From Amycolatopsis sp. WQ 127309 (GTDB lineage: Bacteria; Actinomycetota; Actinomycetes; Mycobacteriales; Pseudonocardiaceae), in NCBI RefSeq assembly GCF_023023025.1, contig NZ_CP095481.1:4898001-4962000 (forward strand): a DNA stretch of 64,000 nucleotides, written 5' to 3'. The notes below the pieces were generated by a model. The model saw only the letters and a program-made list of their open reading frames with translations. It searched no databases and was not told where the DNA came from. Positions within the stretch are counted from its first letter, which is position 1. Every line of letters begins with the position of its first letter. Below are positions 53,107-61,890 of the stretch, piece after piece. The translations under genes were made by a program, and so were the position numbers.

Positions 53107-53538
53107 ATGCCGACCCTGCACGACGCGACCGGCCCGGAGCTGACCGCCGCCCAGCTGCACGACATCCTGCGCCTGCGGGTGGACGTCTTCGTGGTGGAGC
53201 AGAAGGCCGCGTACCCGGAACTGGACGGCCGCGACCTGCTGCCGGACACCCGCCACCTCTGGTTCTCGGACGACAGCGGGGTTATGTCCTACCTGCGAGT
53301 CCTGCTGGACCCAGGCGGCATCCGCCGCATCGGCCGGGTGGTCACGGCCGCCCAGGCCCGGGGGCAGGGCCTGGCAGCCCGCCTGATGGACGCGGCCCTC
53401 ACGATCCCCGCCGAGTACGTCCTGGACGCCCAGACGTACGTCCAGGGTTTCTACGCGCGCTACGGCTTCGTCGCAGAAGGCCCCGAGTACACGGACGACG
53501 ACGGAATCCCCCACATCCGCATGCGCCGCCCCGCCTAA
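53107..53538 (+). CDS. ElaA-type GNAT acetyltransferase
   Basis: 143 residues, ATG 17 bp after the trypsin stop. LTAAQLHDILRLRVDVFVVEQK, LDGRDLLPDTRHLWF, IGRVVTAAQARGQGLAARLMDAAL and YVQGFYARYGFVAEGPEY are ElaA hallmarks. Function unknown. Followed by the 21-bp array. Confidence 0.92.
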   Translation: MPTLHDATGPELTAAQLHDILRLRVDVFVVEQKAAYPELDGRDLLPDTRHLWFSDDSGVMSYLRVLLDPGGIRRIGRVVTAAQARGQGLAARLMDAALTIPAEYVLDAQTYVQGFYARYGFVAEGPEYTDDDGIPHIRMRRPA

Positions 53539-53550
53539 CGGCGACTCCCG

Positions 53551-53732
53551 CCCCGAATCACGCGAGTCCCGTCCCCAGACACGCGAGTGTCGTCTCCAGA
53601 CACGCGAGTCGACCCTTCAATCACGCGTGATGCCTCTCCAATCACGCGAGATACCCGCCGAAGCACGCGAACCGACCCTCCAGGTACGCGAACCGACCGT
53701 CTGGGTACGCGAACCGACCGTTCCGGTACGGC
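53551..53732. repeat. 21-bp phased array, nine ACGCGA cores
   Basis: Cores start at 53560, 53581, 53602, 53623, 53644, 53665, 53686, 53707 and 53728, exactly 21 bp apart. Flanks vary (early units CACGCGAGTCG, later units TACGCGAACCGACC). It fills the gap between convergent ElaA and bioF. A unit such as TCACGCGTG followed by GTCGACCC also occurs in the 41.1-41.6 kb repeat. Confidence 0.88.
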
Positions 53733-54908
53733 TCAGTCGGTCGCACCGCGCGGCGCGGTCGCCGTGATCACCTTCACGGCACGGTCCACATCGGACTCCG
53801 TGAGGTCGGCGCGCACCGTCAGCCGCAGCCGCGAGATGCCGTCCGGCACCGACGGCGGCCGGAAGCACCCGACGCGGATGCCCTGCTCGGCGCACGCCGC
53901 GGCCCACGCGACGGCCGTCTCCGCGGACGGCGCCTGCACCGAGATCACGGCGGCGTCCGGCACGCTCGCCTTCAGCCCCGCCGCCTTCAGCTGCATCGCG
54001 AGGTTCCCGGCGTTCTCCTGGACCTTCTCCGCCAGCCCGGGCTCATCTTTCAGCGCGTGCAACGCGGCGAGCGCGGCGGCGGCGCTGGCCGGCGCGAGCG
54101 CGGTGTCGAAGATGAAACTGCGCGCGGTGTCGATGAGGTGCTTGATCACGCGACGCGGCCCGAGCACGGCACCGCCCTGCGCGCCGAGGGCCTTCGAAAG
54201 CGTCAACGTCGTGACGACGTCGGGGGCGCCCGCGAGCCCGGCGGCGTGGACCGCGCCGCGGCCGCCTTCACCCAGGACGCCGAAGCCGTGCGCGTCGTCG
54301 ACCAGCAGGCCGGCGCTGTGTTCGCGGCAGATCCCGGCCAGCTCGTCGAGCGGGGCGAGGTCGCCGTCCACCGAGAACACCGAGTCGGTCACCACCAGGG
54401 CCCGCGGCTTGCGCCGGGTCGCCAGCGCGTTCTTGATCGCGGACGGCGTCGCGTGCGCGACGGCGGCGATGTCCGCCCGCGACAGCCGGCAGCCTTCGAT
54501 GAGCGACGCGTGGATGTACTTGTCGGTGACGATCGCGGCTTCGCTGCCGGACAACGCCGTCACCGCGCCGAGGTTGGCCGTGAAGCCCGACGAGAACACG
54601 AGCGCGGCCTGCACGCCGCAGAACCGGGCGAGCTCCATCTCCAGCTCGGTGTGCAGTTCGGTCGAGCCGGTCACCAGCCGTGAGCCGGTCGAGCCCGCGC
54701 CCCACCGCAGCGCGGCGGCCGCGGCGGCTCCGGCGACGCGCTTGTCGTGGGCCAGCCCGAGGTAGTCGTTGCCGGCGAGATCCAGCTCGTCGGTCTTGGC
54801 GGGGCGTGGCCGCAACTGCCGCACCAGACCCGCGCCCGCACGCTTTTCCGCCTCGACGTCGAGCCAGTCGAAAACCTGGTCGGGCGGAAGCGTCGGCGGC
54901 GTAGTCAC
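53733..54908 (-). CDS. bioF: 8-amino-7-oxononanoate synthase
   Basis: 391 residues, GTG/ATG at 54908. Condenses pimeloyl thioester with alanine in biotin synthesis. ELDLAGNDYLGLAHDKRV, GSTGSRLVTG, VFSSGFTANLGAV, VDDAHGFGVLGEGGRG and the PLP-lysine motif TLTLSKALGAQGG are all there. No other bio genes adjoin, so a related alpha-oxoamine synthase cannot be fully excluded. Confidence 0.9.
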   Translation of the reverse strand: MTTPPTLPPDQVFDWLDVEAEKRAGAGLVRQLRPRPAKTDELDLAGNDYLGLAHDKRVAGAAAAAALRWGAGSTGSRLVTGSTELHTELEMELARFCGVQAALVFSSGFTANLGAVTALSGSEAAIVTDKYIHASLIEGCRLSRADIAAVAHATPSAIKNALATRRKPRALVVTDSVFSVDGDLAPLDELAGICREHSAGLLVDDAHGFGVLGEGGRGAVHAAGLAGAPDVVTTLTLSKALGAQGGAVLGPRRVIKHLIDTARSFIFDTALAPASAAAALAALHALKDEPGLAEKVQENAGNLAMQLKAAGLKASVPDAAVISVQAPSAETAVAWAAACAEQGIRVGCFRPPSVPDGISRLRLTVRADLTESDVDRAVKVITATAPRGATD

Positions 54909-55010
54909 GTCCCGCAGTCTCCCACCCGGGCCTCGCGCGGCCGTGAAGCGGGCCTGGAAACGCCGGAAGCCCCGGACCGGCGAGTGCCGGCCCGGGGCTT
55001 CCGGGAGAAA

Positions 55011-56618
55011 TCAGCTGTCGTAGCCGCGACGCGGGCCACGGCTCGGCCGGCCGTAGCCGCCACCGCCACCCGAACGGGGCTGACGGCCGCGGCCGCTGAA
55101 GCCGCCGGAACGGCCTTCGTGCGAGCCCTGGCTGTAGCCGCCACGGTCGCCACCGCGGTCACGGTCGCCGGCGTAGCCGCCACCGCTGCCGGCGTGGCTG
55201 CTGCTGCCGCCGCCACTGCCGCCGCGGTAACCGCCACGGCTCGAACCGCCGAAGCTGCCGCGGTCGCCACGGAAGCCACCGCCGCCGCCACCACGACGCG
55301 GGCTCTCACGCCGACGCTCGATGACCGGCTCGCCGCTGGGCTCGCGGGCACCGGTGATGCGGGTCAGCGCGTCGTCACCCGGACGGACCATCGTGGACTC
55401 GGCGCGGACGCCGGCCCGGTCGGTCATCCGCTTGACCATGCGGCGCTGGTCGTTGGTGACCACCGTGACGACGACCCCGGACGCCCCGGCGCGCGCCGTG
55501 CGGCCCGCGCGGTGGAGGTAGTCCTTGTGGTCGGCCGCCGGGTCGACGTGCAGCACCAGCGAGATGTCGTCGACGTGGATGCCGCGCGCGGCGACGTCCG
55601 TGGCGACCAGCACCGGGGTGTGGCCTTCCTTGAAGTCCGCGAGCACCCGGTTGCGCTGACCCTGGGTCTTGCCACCGTGCAGCGCCGCCGCGTTGACACC
55701 CTGCTCACGCAGGCGCTCGGCGAGGCGGTCCACGTGGTGCTTGGTGCGCACGAACATGATCGTGCGGCCCTCACGGGCACCGATGTGGGTGATGACGTCC
55801 TGCTTGTCCTGGTGCGAGACCTGGAGCACGTGGTGGTCCATGGTCGTCACGCTCGCGGTCGACGGCGCGACCGAGTGCGTGACCGGGTCGCTCAGGTACT
55901 GCCGGACGAGGCGGTTGACATCACCGTCGAGCGTCGCCGAGAACAGCAGCCGCTGCCCGCCCGGCGGGGTGAGGTCCATGATCTCGCGGACCTGCGGCAT
56001 GAAGCCCATGTCGGCCATCTGGTCGGCTTCGTCGAGGGCGATGAAGTTGCAGTCGCCCAGGTGCGCGGTGCCCTGCCGGACGTGGTCCGACAGCCGCCCC
56101 GGGGTGGCGATCAGCAGGTCGACGCCACGGGCGAGCGCGTCGGCCTGGCGGGCGAAGGCCATCCCGCCGACGGCGGTGCGGCACCACAGGCCGAGGGACT
56201 TGGCCAGCGGGGTCAGCGAGTCGGCCACCTGCATGGCCAGCTCGCGGGTCGGCACCAGGATCAGCGCGCGGGGGCGCTTCGGGCGGGCCTTGCCGTCGGC
56301 GAGCCGGGCCAGCATGGCCAGGCCGAAGGCGAGGGTCTTGCCGGAACCGGTCTGGGCGCGGCCCAGCACGTCGCGGCCGGCCAGGGCGTCCGGGATGGTC
56401 GCGGACTGGATCGGGAACGGGCTGTTGATGCCGGCCTCGGCCAGCGCGCGGAGCAGCGGCTCCGGCAGGCCCAGCTCGGCGAAAGTCCTGGTCTCCACGG
56501 TCTCGACAGCGTCATCACGCAGCGTGTCCCCACCGGCGGGGCGCTGACGCGGCCGGCGGTCGGGACGGTCCGCGTGCGCGGACGTCGAGGTGGTACCAGA
56601 GTTGAACGTGACTGTCAC
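55011..56618 (-). CDS. DEAD-box RNA helicase with Gly/Arg/Ser-rich tail
   Basis: 535 residues from GTG 56618 (GAGAGG 5 bp upstream). Q-motif FAELGLPEPLLRALAEAGI, AQTGSGKT, PTRELA, TPGR, DEAD, SAT and HRAGRTARAG, then a ~110-residue tail of RGG-, GGYR- and SHAGSGGG-type repeats that should bind RNA and could phase-separate. RhlE/CsdA-like roles in ribosome assembly or RNA decay at low temperature. A ~320-bp leader precedes it. Confidence 0.95.
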   Translation of the reverse strand: MTVTFNSGTTSTSAHADRPDRRPRQRPAGGDTLRDDAVETVETRTFAELGLPEPLLRALAEAGINSPFPIQSATIPDALAGRDVLGRAQTGSGKTLAFGLAMLARLADGKARPKRPRALILVPTRELAMQVADSLTPLAKSLGLWCRTAVGGMAFARQADALARGVDLLIATPGRLSDHVRQGTAHLGDCNFIALDEADQMADMGFMPQVREIMDLTPPGGQRLLFSATLDGDVNRLVRQYLSDPVTHSVAPSTASVTTMDHHVLQVSHQDKQDVITHIGAREGRTIMFVRTKHHVDRLAERLREQGVNAAALHGGKTQGQRNRVLADFKEGHTPVLVATDVAARGIHVDDISLVLHVDPAADHKDYLHRAGRTARAGASGVVVTVVTNDQRRMVKRMTDRAGVRAESTMVRPGDDALTRITGAREPSGEPVIERRRESPRRGGGGGGFRGDRGSFGGSSRGGYRGGSGGGSSSHAGSGGGYAGDRDRGGDRGGYSQGSHEGRSGGFSGRGRQPRSGGGGGYGRPSRGPRRGYDS

Positions 56619-56945
56619 AAATGCCTCTCGGACATGGTTCGTCACAAGGAGGCCCGGGCTCCCCGCGCGCAGGCAGGGCAAGATGGTGTGCGGTGGGCGT
56701 TCACAGGGACGGACCCCGGCGCACTGTGTCTTGTCGCTTCACGACACTGCGAGCCGCTTTGGGATTACGGATCACCGCGAGCCATTCGGTGGCTCTGGAG
56801 GCGACGGACACCAACTCATCCACGCCGCCGGTTGCGGTCTGTACTTACTGTACCCGAGGTGGGGCCGGGACTACTCGTTGAGGTCACCTGTTGTGGGCGG
56901 CGTCGCAGACGTGTTCCACACCACATCCGCGACGCCGCCCCGCGA
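56619..56945. other. 327-bp gap: leader of the helicase gene and terminator of the RIO gene
   Basis: No gene supported. It should carry the helicase promoter and a long 5' leader on the minus strand (TACAGT near 56848-56853 could be a -10). The terminator hairpin of the upstream RIO gene is at its far end. Confidence 0.5.
56895..56940 (-). terminator. Hairpin after the RIO kinase gene
   Basis: Perfect 12-bp arms 56895-56906 and 56929-56940 with a 22-nt loop, 6 bp beyond the RIO stop on the minus strand. Confidence 0.55.
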
Positions 56946-58328
56946 TCACCCGATCCCGGCGCCGGACACGAGTTCCGCCAGCAGCTCATCGGGCCTGGTG
57001 ACGTGCTCGCCGAGCCCCCGCGAGTGGAACCAGCCGGCCAGGTTGCGCACGTCCCGCGCCAGGAAGTCGACCCCGCCCGGGTTGGCCACGACGTCGACGA
57101 CCTGGGGCAGGTCGATCACCACCAGCCGCCCCCGGTGCACGAGCAGGTTGTACGCCGAGAGGTCACCGTGCGCGAGCCCCTCGGACGCGAGCAGCTCCAG
57201 CGCCGCGGTGGCCTGGAACCACAGGTCCTTCAGTTCGTCCGGTTCCGGCCGGACCTGGGCCAGCCGGGGAGCCGCGGTCCCGTCGTCTTCGCCCAGGAAC
57301 TCGAGCAGCAGTTCGGTCCCGTTGCGCTGGACGGGGTACGGCACCGGCGCCCCGATCGTCCACAAGCGACTCAGCGCGGCGAACTCCGCGACGGCCCACT
57401 GCTCGGCGATCAGGTTGCGGCCGAACGCGGTGCGCTGCGCCATGGCCCGGGTCTCGCGGGAGCGGCGCATCCGCCGCCCTTCGAGGTAGCCCGCGTCACG
57501 GTGGAACAGCTTGTGCTCGTCACTGCGGTACCGCTTCGCGGCGAGCAGCCCGCCGGGAGTGCCGGGCAGCCCGCGCCGCAGCAGGTGGACATCGGCCTCC
57601 TTGCCGGTCTTGAGGACGCCGAGGTCGGTGTCGACCGCGGCGAGCTCGGTGACGACCCAGTCCGGCCGGGGCAGCGGGCCGTGTTCGGCGTCGTCCCAGG
57701 TCGACCAGCGATCGGCGCCGTCGGGCAGCTGGTTTTCGGTGTAGGCGTCGTCCCGCAGTTTCGCGAGCCGGACGCGTTCGCCTTCGGTCAGCCGCCCGCG
57801 CCGGGTGGGTTCGGGTTCGTCGTCGAACCGAGCACGCCGGGAGGCCCGCTGGTCAGTTTCGTCCCCGGCTCGCGCCCGGCGGCGTGAGGGTTGTGGGTCG
57901 TCTTCGTCGTCGAGCTGCCCGCGGCGGTGCGAGGGCTGTAGGTCGGACTCGTCGCTGAACGGCGAGTGGCGGTGCGAGGGCTGTAGGTCGTCTTCGTCCT
58001 TGAAGGGCGTGTAGCCGTCCGAGGGCTGTGGGTCGTCCTCGTCGCCGAACTGTCCGTGGCGGCGAGACGATCGTTGCTCGTCTTCGTCGTCGCCGAAGTG
58101 TTCGCCGCGAAGCGAGGGCTGCCGGTCGTTTTCGTCGTCGAACCGTGTGTGGCGGTCCGAGGATTGCCAGTCGGGCTCCTCGTCGAGCCGCGAGGGCGAT
58201 CGGTCGCCTTCGTCGGCGAACCGCGAGAGGAGCGGGGTGCGGTGGTGGTCGTCGCCGCCGAACCGCTCGCGGCGGCGCGGAGGTCGTTCGTCGAATCGGT
58301 CGTGATCTTCGAAGTCGTGCAAGCGCAC
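56946..58328 (-). CDS. RIO1-type atypical kinase with repetitive N-terminus
   Basis: 460 residues, ATG start. C-terminal RIO domain (~200-460): LGVLKTGKEADVHLL (nucleotide loop), AAKRYR lysine, H387-GDLSAYN with Asp389, and metal Asp406 in VVIDLPQ. N-terminal ~37-179 is a tract of about ten 14-16-residue units with DEDDxQPSxR consensus, highly charged and disordered. Bacterial RIO kinases are poorly characterised; in archaea and eukaryotes they act in ribosome maturation, which fits the helicase neighbour. Confidence 0.9.
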   Translation of the reverse strand: MRLHDFEDHDRFDERPPRRRERFGGDDHHRTPLLSRFADEGDRSPSRLDEEPDWQSSDRHTRFDDENDRQPSLRGEHFGDDEDEQRSSRRHGQFGDEDDPQPSDGYTPFKDEDDLQPSHRHSPFSDESDLQPSHRRGQLDDEDDPQPSRRRARAGDETDQRASRRARFDDEPEPTRRGRLTEGERVRLAKLRDDAYTENQLPDGADRWSTWDDAEHGPLPRPDWVVTELAAVDTDLGVLKTGKEADVHLLRRGLPGTPGGLLAAKRYRSDEHKLFHRDAGYLEGRRMRRSRETRAMAQRTAFGRNLIAEQWAVAEFAALSRLWTIGAPVPYPVQRNGTELLLEFLGEDDGTAAPRLAQVRPEPDELKDLWFQATAALELLASEGLAHGDLSAYNLLVHRGRLVVIDLPQVVDVVANPGGVDFLARDVRNLAGWFHSRGLGEHVTRPDELLAELVSGAGIG

Positions 58329-58602
58329 TGGTGGGTTCTCCTGGTTCAGGGATGCCCCACCGGGCGCGTGATCAGCCTCGGGGGGCGGGTGGGCTTGGGC
58401 GCAGACGGGCCCGCACAGTCATCACCACAGGCACCTCCCCGCTCGCTCACACCCCGGCTCCCTGCCGGACGTCTCCCAGCTTGCCCGGCCGCCCCGGCGC
58501 CGCGCAACCGAATTGCGCGAACGGTCCGTTCGTGCCCTTTCCTTGAATTCCGGCCGCCGCGGTGGTCACGATGATCAGGCAGGCCGAACGAGGAGGAGCG
58601 GG

Positions 58603-60138
58603 ATGGATGCGTACGACGTCGTGGTCGTCGGTGGCGGGCACAACGGGCTGGTCGCGGCGGCCTACCTGGCGCGGGCCGGCCGGTCGGTCCTCGTGCTGGA
58701 GCGGCGCGGCGAGACCGGTGGCGCCGCCGTGTCGTTCCGCGCGTTCGACGGCGTCGACGTCCGGTTGTCGCGCTACTCGTACCTGGTCAGCCTGCTGCCC
58801 AGGAAGATCATCGCGGACCTCGGTCTGGACGTGGCGCTGCGGCGGCGCCGGATGTCGTCGTACACGCCCTCCGGCGACTCGGGTCTCCTTGTCGACACGG
58901 GCGACGAAGGCCGGACCGCCGAGTCGTTCCGGGCGCTCACCGGCTCCGCCGCGGACTTCGCGGCGTGGCGCCGGTTCTACGAGCTGACCGGGCGAGTCGC
59001 CGAACGCACCTTCGGCACGCTCACCGAGCCTCTTCTGTCCGAAGTGGACTTCCGGGCCCGGGTCGACGACGCCGAAGCGTGGTCGATGCTGTTCGAGCGG
59101 CCGATCGGCGAGGCGCTCACCTCGTGGTTCGGAGACGACACGGTGCGCGGCGTGGTGCTGACCGACGCGCTGATCGGAACGTTCGCCGCCGCGGATGCCG
59201 CGGACCTCCGGCAGAACCGCTGCCTGCTCTACCACGTGATCGGCAACGGGACGGGCGACTGGGACGTGCCGGTCGGCGGCATGGGCGCGGTCACCGGCTC
59301 GCTGGCCGCGGTGGCTTCCGCTGCGGGCGCGAAGCTCGTCACCGGCGCCGAGGTGCTGGCGATCGACCCCGGCGGCGAGGTGCGCTACCGGCACGCCGAC
59401 GCCGAGCACGTCGTGCGCGGTGAGCACGTCCTGGCGAACGTCGCACCGCCCACCCTGGCGCGGTTGCTGGGGGAGGAGAGCGCCGACCGGCCGGAGGGGG
59501 CGCAGCTGAAGGTGAACATGGTGCTGTCCCGGCTGCCGAAGCTGCGGGATCCGGGCGTCGACCCGGCCGAGGCGTTCGGCGGCACGTTCCACGTCAACGA
59601 GACTTTCACCCAGCTCGAGACGGCATATCGCGAGGCGGCGGCGGGGAAGATCCCCACGCTGCCGCCGTGCGAGATCTACTGCCACTCGCTGACCGACCCG
59701 TCGATCCTGGGTCCGGCCGAGCGGGCGGCCGGAGCCCAGACGTTGACGTTGTTCGGCCTGCACATGCCCGCGCGGCTGTTCGAGGGACGCAACGACGAAG
59801 CGCGCGAAGAGGCGTCGCGCGCGACGATGGCGTCGCTGAACACCGTGCTCGCGGAGCCGATTGAGGACTGCCTGCTGACCGGGCCGGACGGGAAACCGTG
59901 CGTGGAGGCGAAAACGCCGCTGGACCTGGAGGCCGAGCTCGGACTGCCGGCCGGGCACATCTTCCACCGGGACCTGGCGTGGCCGTTCGCGGTGGACCCG
60001 GCGCAGGCCGGCCGCTGGGGCGTCGAGACGCCGCACGAGCGCGTGCTCTTGTGCGGCGCGGGAGCGGTGCGAGGAGGTGGTGTCAGCGGCATCCCCGGCC
60101 ACAACGCGGCGATGGCCGTGCTGGGAAAGGGTTCCTGA
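58603..60138 (+). CDS. Phytoene-dehydrogenase-like FAD oxidoreductase
   Basis: 511 residues, ATG with AGGAGGAG upstream. DVVVVGGGHNGLVAAAYLARAG is the FAD dinucleotide motif; VPVGGMGAVTGSLA and the C-terminal VLLCGAGAVRGGGVSGIPGHNAA complete the crtI-like/PYROXD2 fold. No carotenoid genes are nearby, so a general oxidoreductase is more likely than a desaturase. The 58329-58602 gap upstream shows no other gene. Confidence 0.88.
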   Translation: MDAYDVVVVGGGHNGLVAAAYLARAGRSVLVLERRGETGGAAVSFRAFDGVDVRLSRYSYLVSLLPRKIIADLGLDVALRRRRMSSYTPSGDSGLLVDTGDEGRTAESFRALTGSAADFAAWRRFYELTGRVAERTFGTLTEPLLSEVDFRARVDDAEAWSMLFERPIGEALTSWFGDDTVRGVVLTDALIGTFAAADAADLRQNRCLLYHVIGNGTGDWDVPVGGMGAVTGSLAAVASAAGAKLVTGAEVLAIDPGGEVRYRHADAEHVVRGEHVLANVAPPTLARLLGEESADRPEGAQLKVNMVLSRLPKLRDPGVDPAEAFGGTFHVNETFTQLETAYREAAAGKIPTLPPCEIYCHSLTDPSILGPAERAAGAQTLTLFGLHMPARLFEGRNDEAREEASRATMASLNTVLAEPIEDCLLTGPDGKPCVEAKTPLDLEAELGLPAGHIFHRDLAWPFAVDPAQAGRWGVETPHERVLLCGAGAVRGGGVSGIPGHNAAMAVLGKGS

Positions 60139-60168
60139 CCCGCGCCCTGCACCGGCGGTCGGTTCGGG

Positions 60169-60723
60169 CTAGACCACCGGCGGGCGGCGGACGTCGTAGA
60201 GGTCCCAGTCCAGCTGCCAGAACGCGTCGATGCCGTGTTCGCGGATGTACTCCCGCTCGATGTCGTGCACCGGGAAGCAACCGGCGATGCTGATGGGCGC
60301 GCCACCGCAGTCGAGCAGGGTGTACTGGTCCGCGTCGAGGCCGGCGGGCGCCGAGACGGCGAACGCGGTCATGTCGGACTCCGGCGCGATCGGCTCGCCG
60401 AAGTCGATGGTGTCGCCGTAGACGAACGGGCAGGTGCCGCGCAGGTGTTCGGCCAGGTAACCGATGGCCAGGGCCCAGACCGGGTCGTCGGAGCGGACGC
60501 TGATCCACAGCTCCGGCTTCACCCCGTGCCACTCCGCGTGGTCGGCGAGGGAGAGGCCGTAGGTCGCGCCCGTCAGGTAGCGCGGCTCGGGTTCGTCGGC
60601 GTAGACGAGCGAGATGACGTCGTCGAGCCCGGCGTGGGTGGACGGGATCGGCTGCAGCCGGGGGTCGGTACTCCCGGTCAGGGTGTCGAGATGGGCGACA
60701 TACCGCTCGGCACGGCTCGGCAT
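60169..60723 (-). CDS. Suppressor-of-fused (SUFU) domain protein
   Basis: 184 residues from ATG 60723. YVAHLDTLTGSTDPRLQPIP, DVISLVYADEPEPRYLTGATYGLSLADH and KPELWISVRSDDPVWALAIGYLAEHLRG match the SUFU fold, which in bacteria is mostly an immunity module against secreted toxins. Convergent with the FAD enzyme at 30 bp. No toxin is adjacent. Confidence 0.82.
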   Translation of the reverse strand: MPSRAERYVAHLDTLTGSTDPRLQPIPSTHAGLDDVISLVYADEPEPRYLTGATYGLSLADHAEWHGVKPELWISVRSDDPVWALAIGYLAEHLRGTCPFVYGDTIDFGEPIAPESDMTAFAVSAPAGLDADQYTLLDCGGAPISIAGCFPVHDIEREYIREHGIDAFWQLDWDLYDVRRPPVV

Positions 60724-60807
60724 GGCGCGCAGCATACGGCGGTCCGGGTGCCCGCGCGGGGGAATCCGGGTCGCCCCGGCGCGGCACGGTCGGGCAGGGT
60801 GGGGAGC

Positions 60808-61890
60808 ATGCGAGTGCTCGTGATCGGAAGCGGAATCGGCGGTGCCGCCACGGCCTACCACCTGGCGGGCCGGGGTGCGGAAGTGATCGTGGCGGACGCA
60901 GCCCGTCCCGGCACGGCCACCGAGGCCGGCGCCGGGATCGTCAGTCCGTGGACCTCACGCTGGGAGGACGCGGTGTACCCGCTCGCGGCGGCCGCGGGCC
61001 GGTACTACCGCGAGTTCACGGCGGACCTGGCCGAGCTGGGCGAGCAGTCGTCGTTCGAGGTCGTCGGCGGGATGATCGTCTCGGCCGAGGAGTCCGAGCT
61101 GGCCGAGGCGCGGGAGCGGCTGGCCGCGCGGGCGGCGGACGCGCCGGAGATCGGCGAGGTCCGCTCACTCGACCCGGCCCAGGCCCGGGAGCTGTTCCCG
61201 GCGCTGGCGCCCGGGCTGAGCGCGGTGCACCTGTCCGGCGCCGGCCGCGTCGACGGGCACCAGCTGCGCCGGGCCCTGCTGGCCGCCGCCGAGCGGAAGG
61301 GCGCGAAGTTCGTCGAGGGCGAGGTCGCCTTCCGCGCCGACGGCACGGTGGCGGGCGAGGCGGGCCCGCTCGAAGCGGACAGCGTGGTGGTGGCGGCCGG
61401 CGCGTGGAGCCGCGAGCTGCTGGCGCCACTGGGCGTCGACGTGCCGGTGACGCCCCACCGCGGCCAGATCAGCCACCTCGACCTGCCCGGGACCGACACG
61501 TCGGCCTGGCCGGTGGTCCTGCCGCGCACCAGCCACTACCTGCTGGCCTTCGGCGGCGGCCGGGTGGTCGCGGGCGCGACACGCGAGACGGAGTCCGGCT
61601 TCGACTACCGGGTGACCGCCGCCGGCCAGCGTGAGGTGCTGGACAACGCCCTGACGATCGCACCCGGCCTGGCGGAAGCCACCCTCGCCGAGACCCGGGT
61701 GGGCTTCCGCCCGGGCACCCCGGACGGCCTCCCGGTGCTGGGCCACATCCGCCCGGGCCTGACGATCGCGACGGGCTTCGGCGCAGGCGGCCTGACGAAC
61801 GCCCCGTTCGCCGGAAAGCTGGTGGCGGCGGTAGCGCTGGGCGAGGACCCGGGCTTCGACCTGAGCCCGTTCGCCTTGGACCGCTTCTAG
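60808..61890 (+). CDS. DAO-family FAD-dependent oxidoreductase (D-amino-acid dehydrogenase-like)
   Basis: 360 residues, ATG with GGGGAG upstream. RVLVIGSGIGGAATAYHLAGRGAEV, AGAGIVSPWTSR, VDGHQLRRALLAAA, VVVAAGAWSRELL and VGFRPGTPDGLPVLGHIRPG with GFGAGGLTNAP are typical of DadA/ThiO relatives. Oxidises a D-amino acid or glycine-like amine; no thi or dad genes nearby to decide. Confidence 0.9.
   Translation: MRVLVIGSGIGGAATAYHLAGRGAEVIVADAARPGTATEAGAGIVSPWTSRWEDAVYPLAAAAGRYYREFTADLAELGEQSSFEVVGGMIVSAEESELAEARERLAARAADAPEIGEVRSLDPAQARELFPALAPGLSAVHLSGAGRVDGHQLRRALLAAAERKGAKFVEGEVAFRADGTVAGEAGPLEADSVVVAAGAWSRELLAPLGVDVPVTPHRGQISHLDLPGTDTSAWPVVLPRTSHYLLAFGGGRVVAGATRETESGFDYRVTAAGQREVLDNALTIAPGLAEATLAETRVGFRPGTPDGLPVLGHIRPGLTIATGFGAGGLTNAPFAGKLVAAVALGEDPGFDLSPFALDRF

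Noticed and set aside
53551..53732. CRISPR array
   Set aside because: The conserved core is only 6-10 bp, units are 21 bp with no separate spacers, and no cas gene is present.
54747..57887. A ~1050-codon open frame on the plus strand across bioF, the helicase and RIO genes
   Set aside because: It spans three real minus-strand genes with clear motifs and has no recognisable domain of its own.
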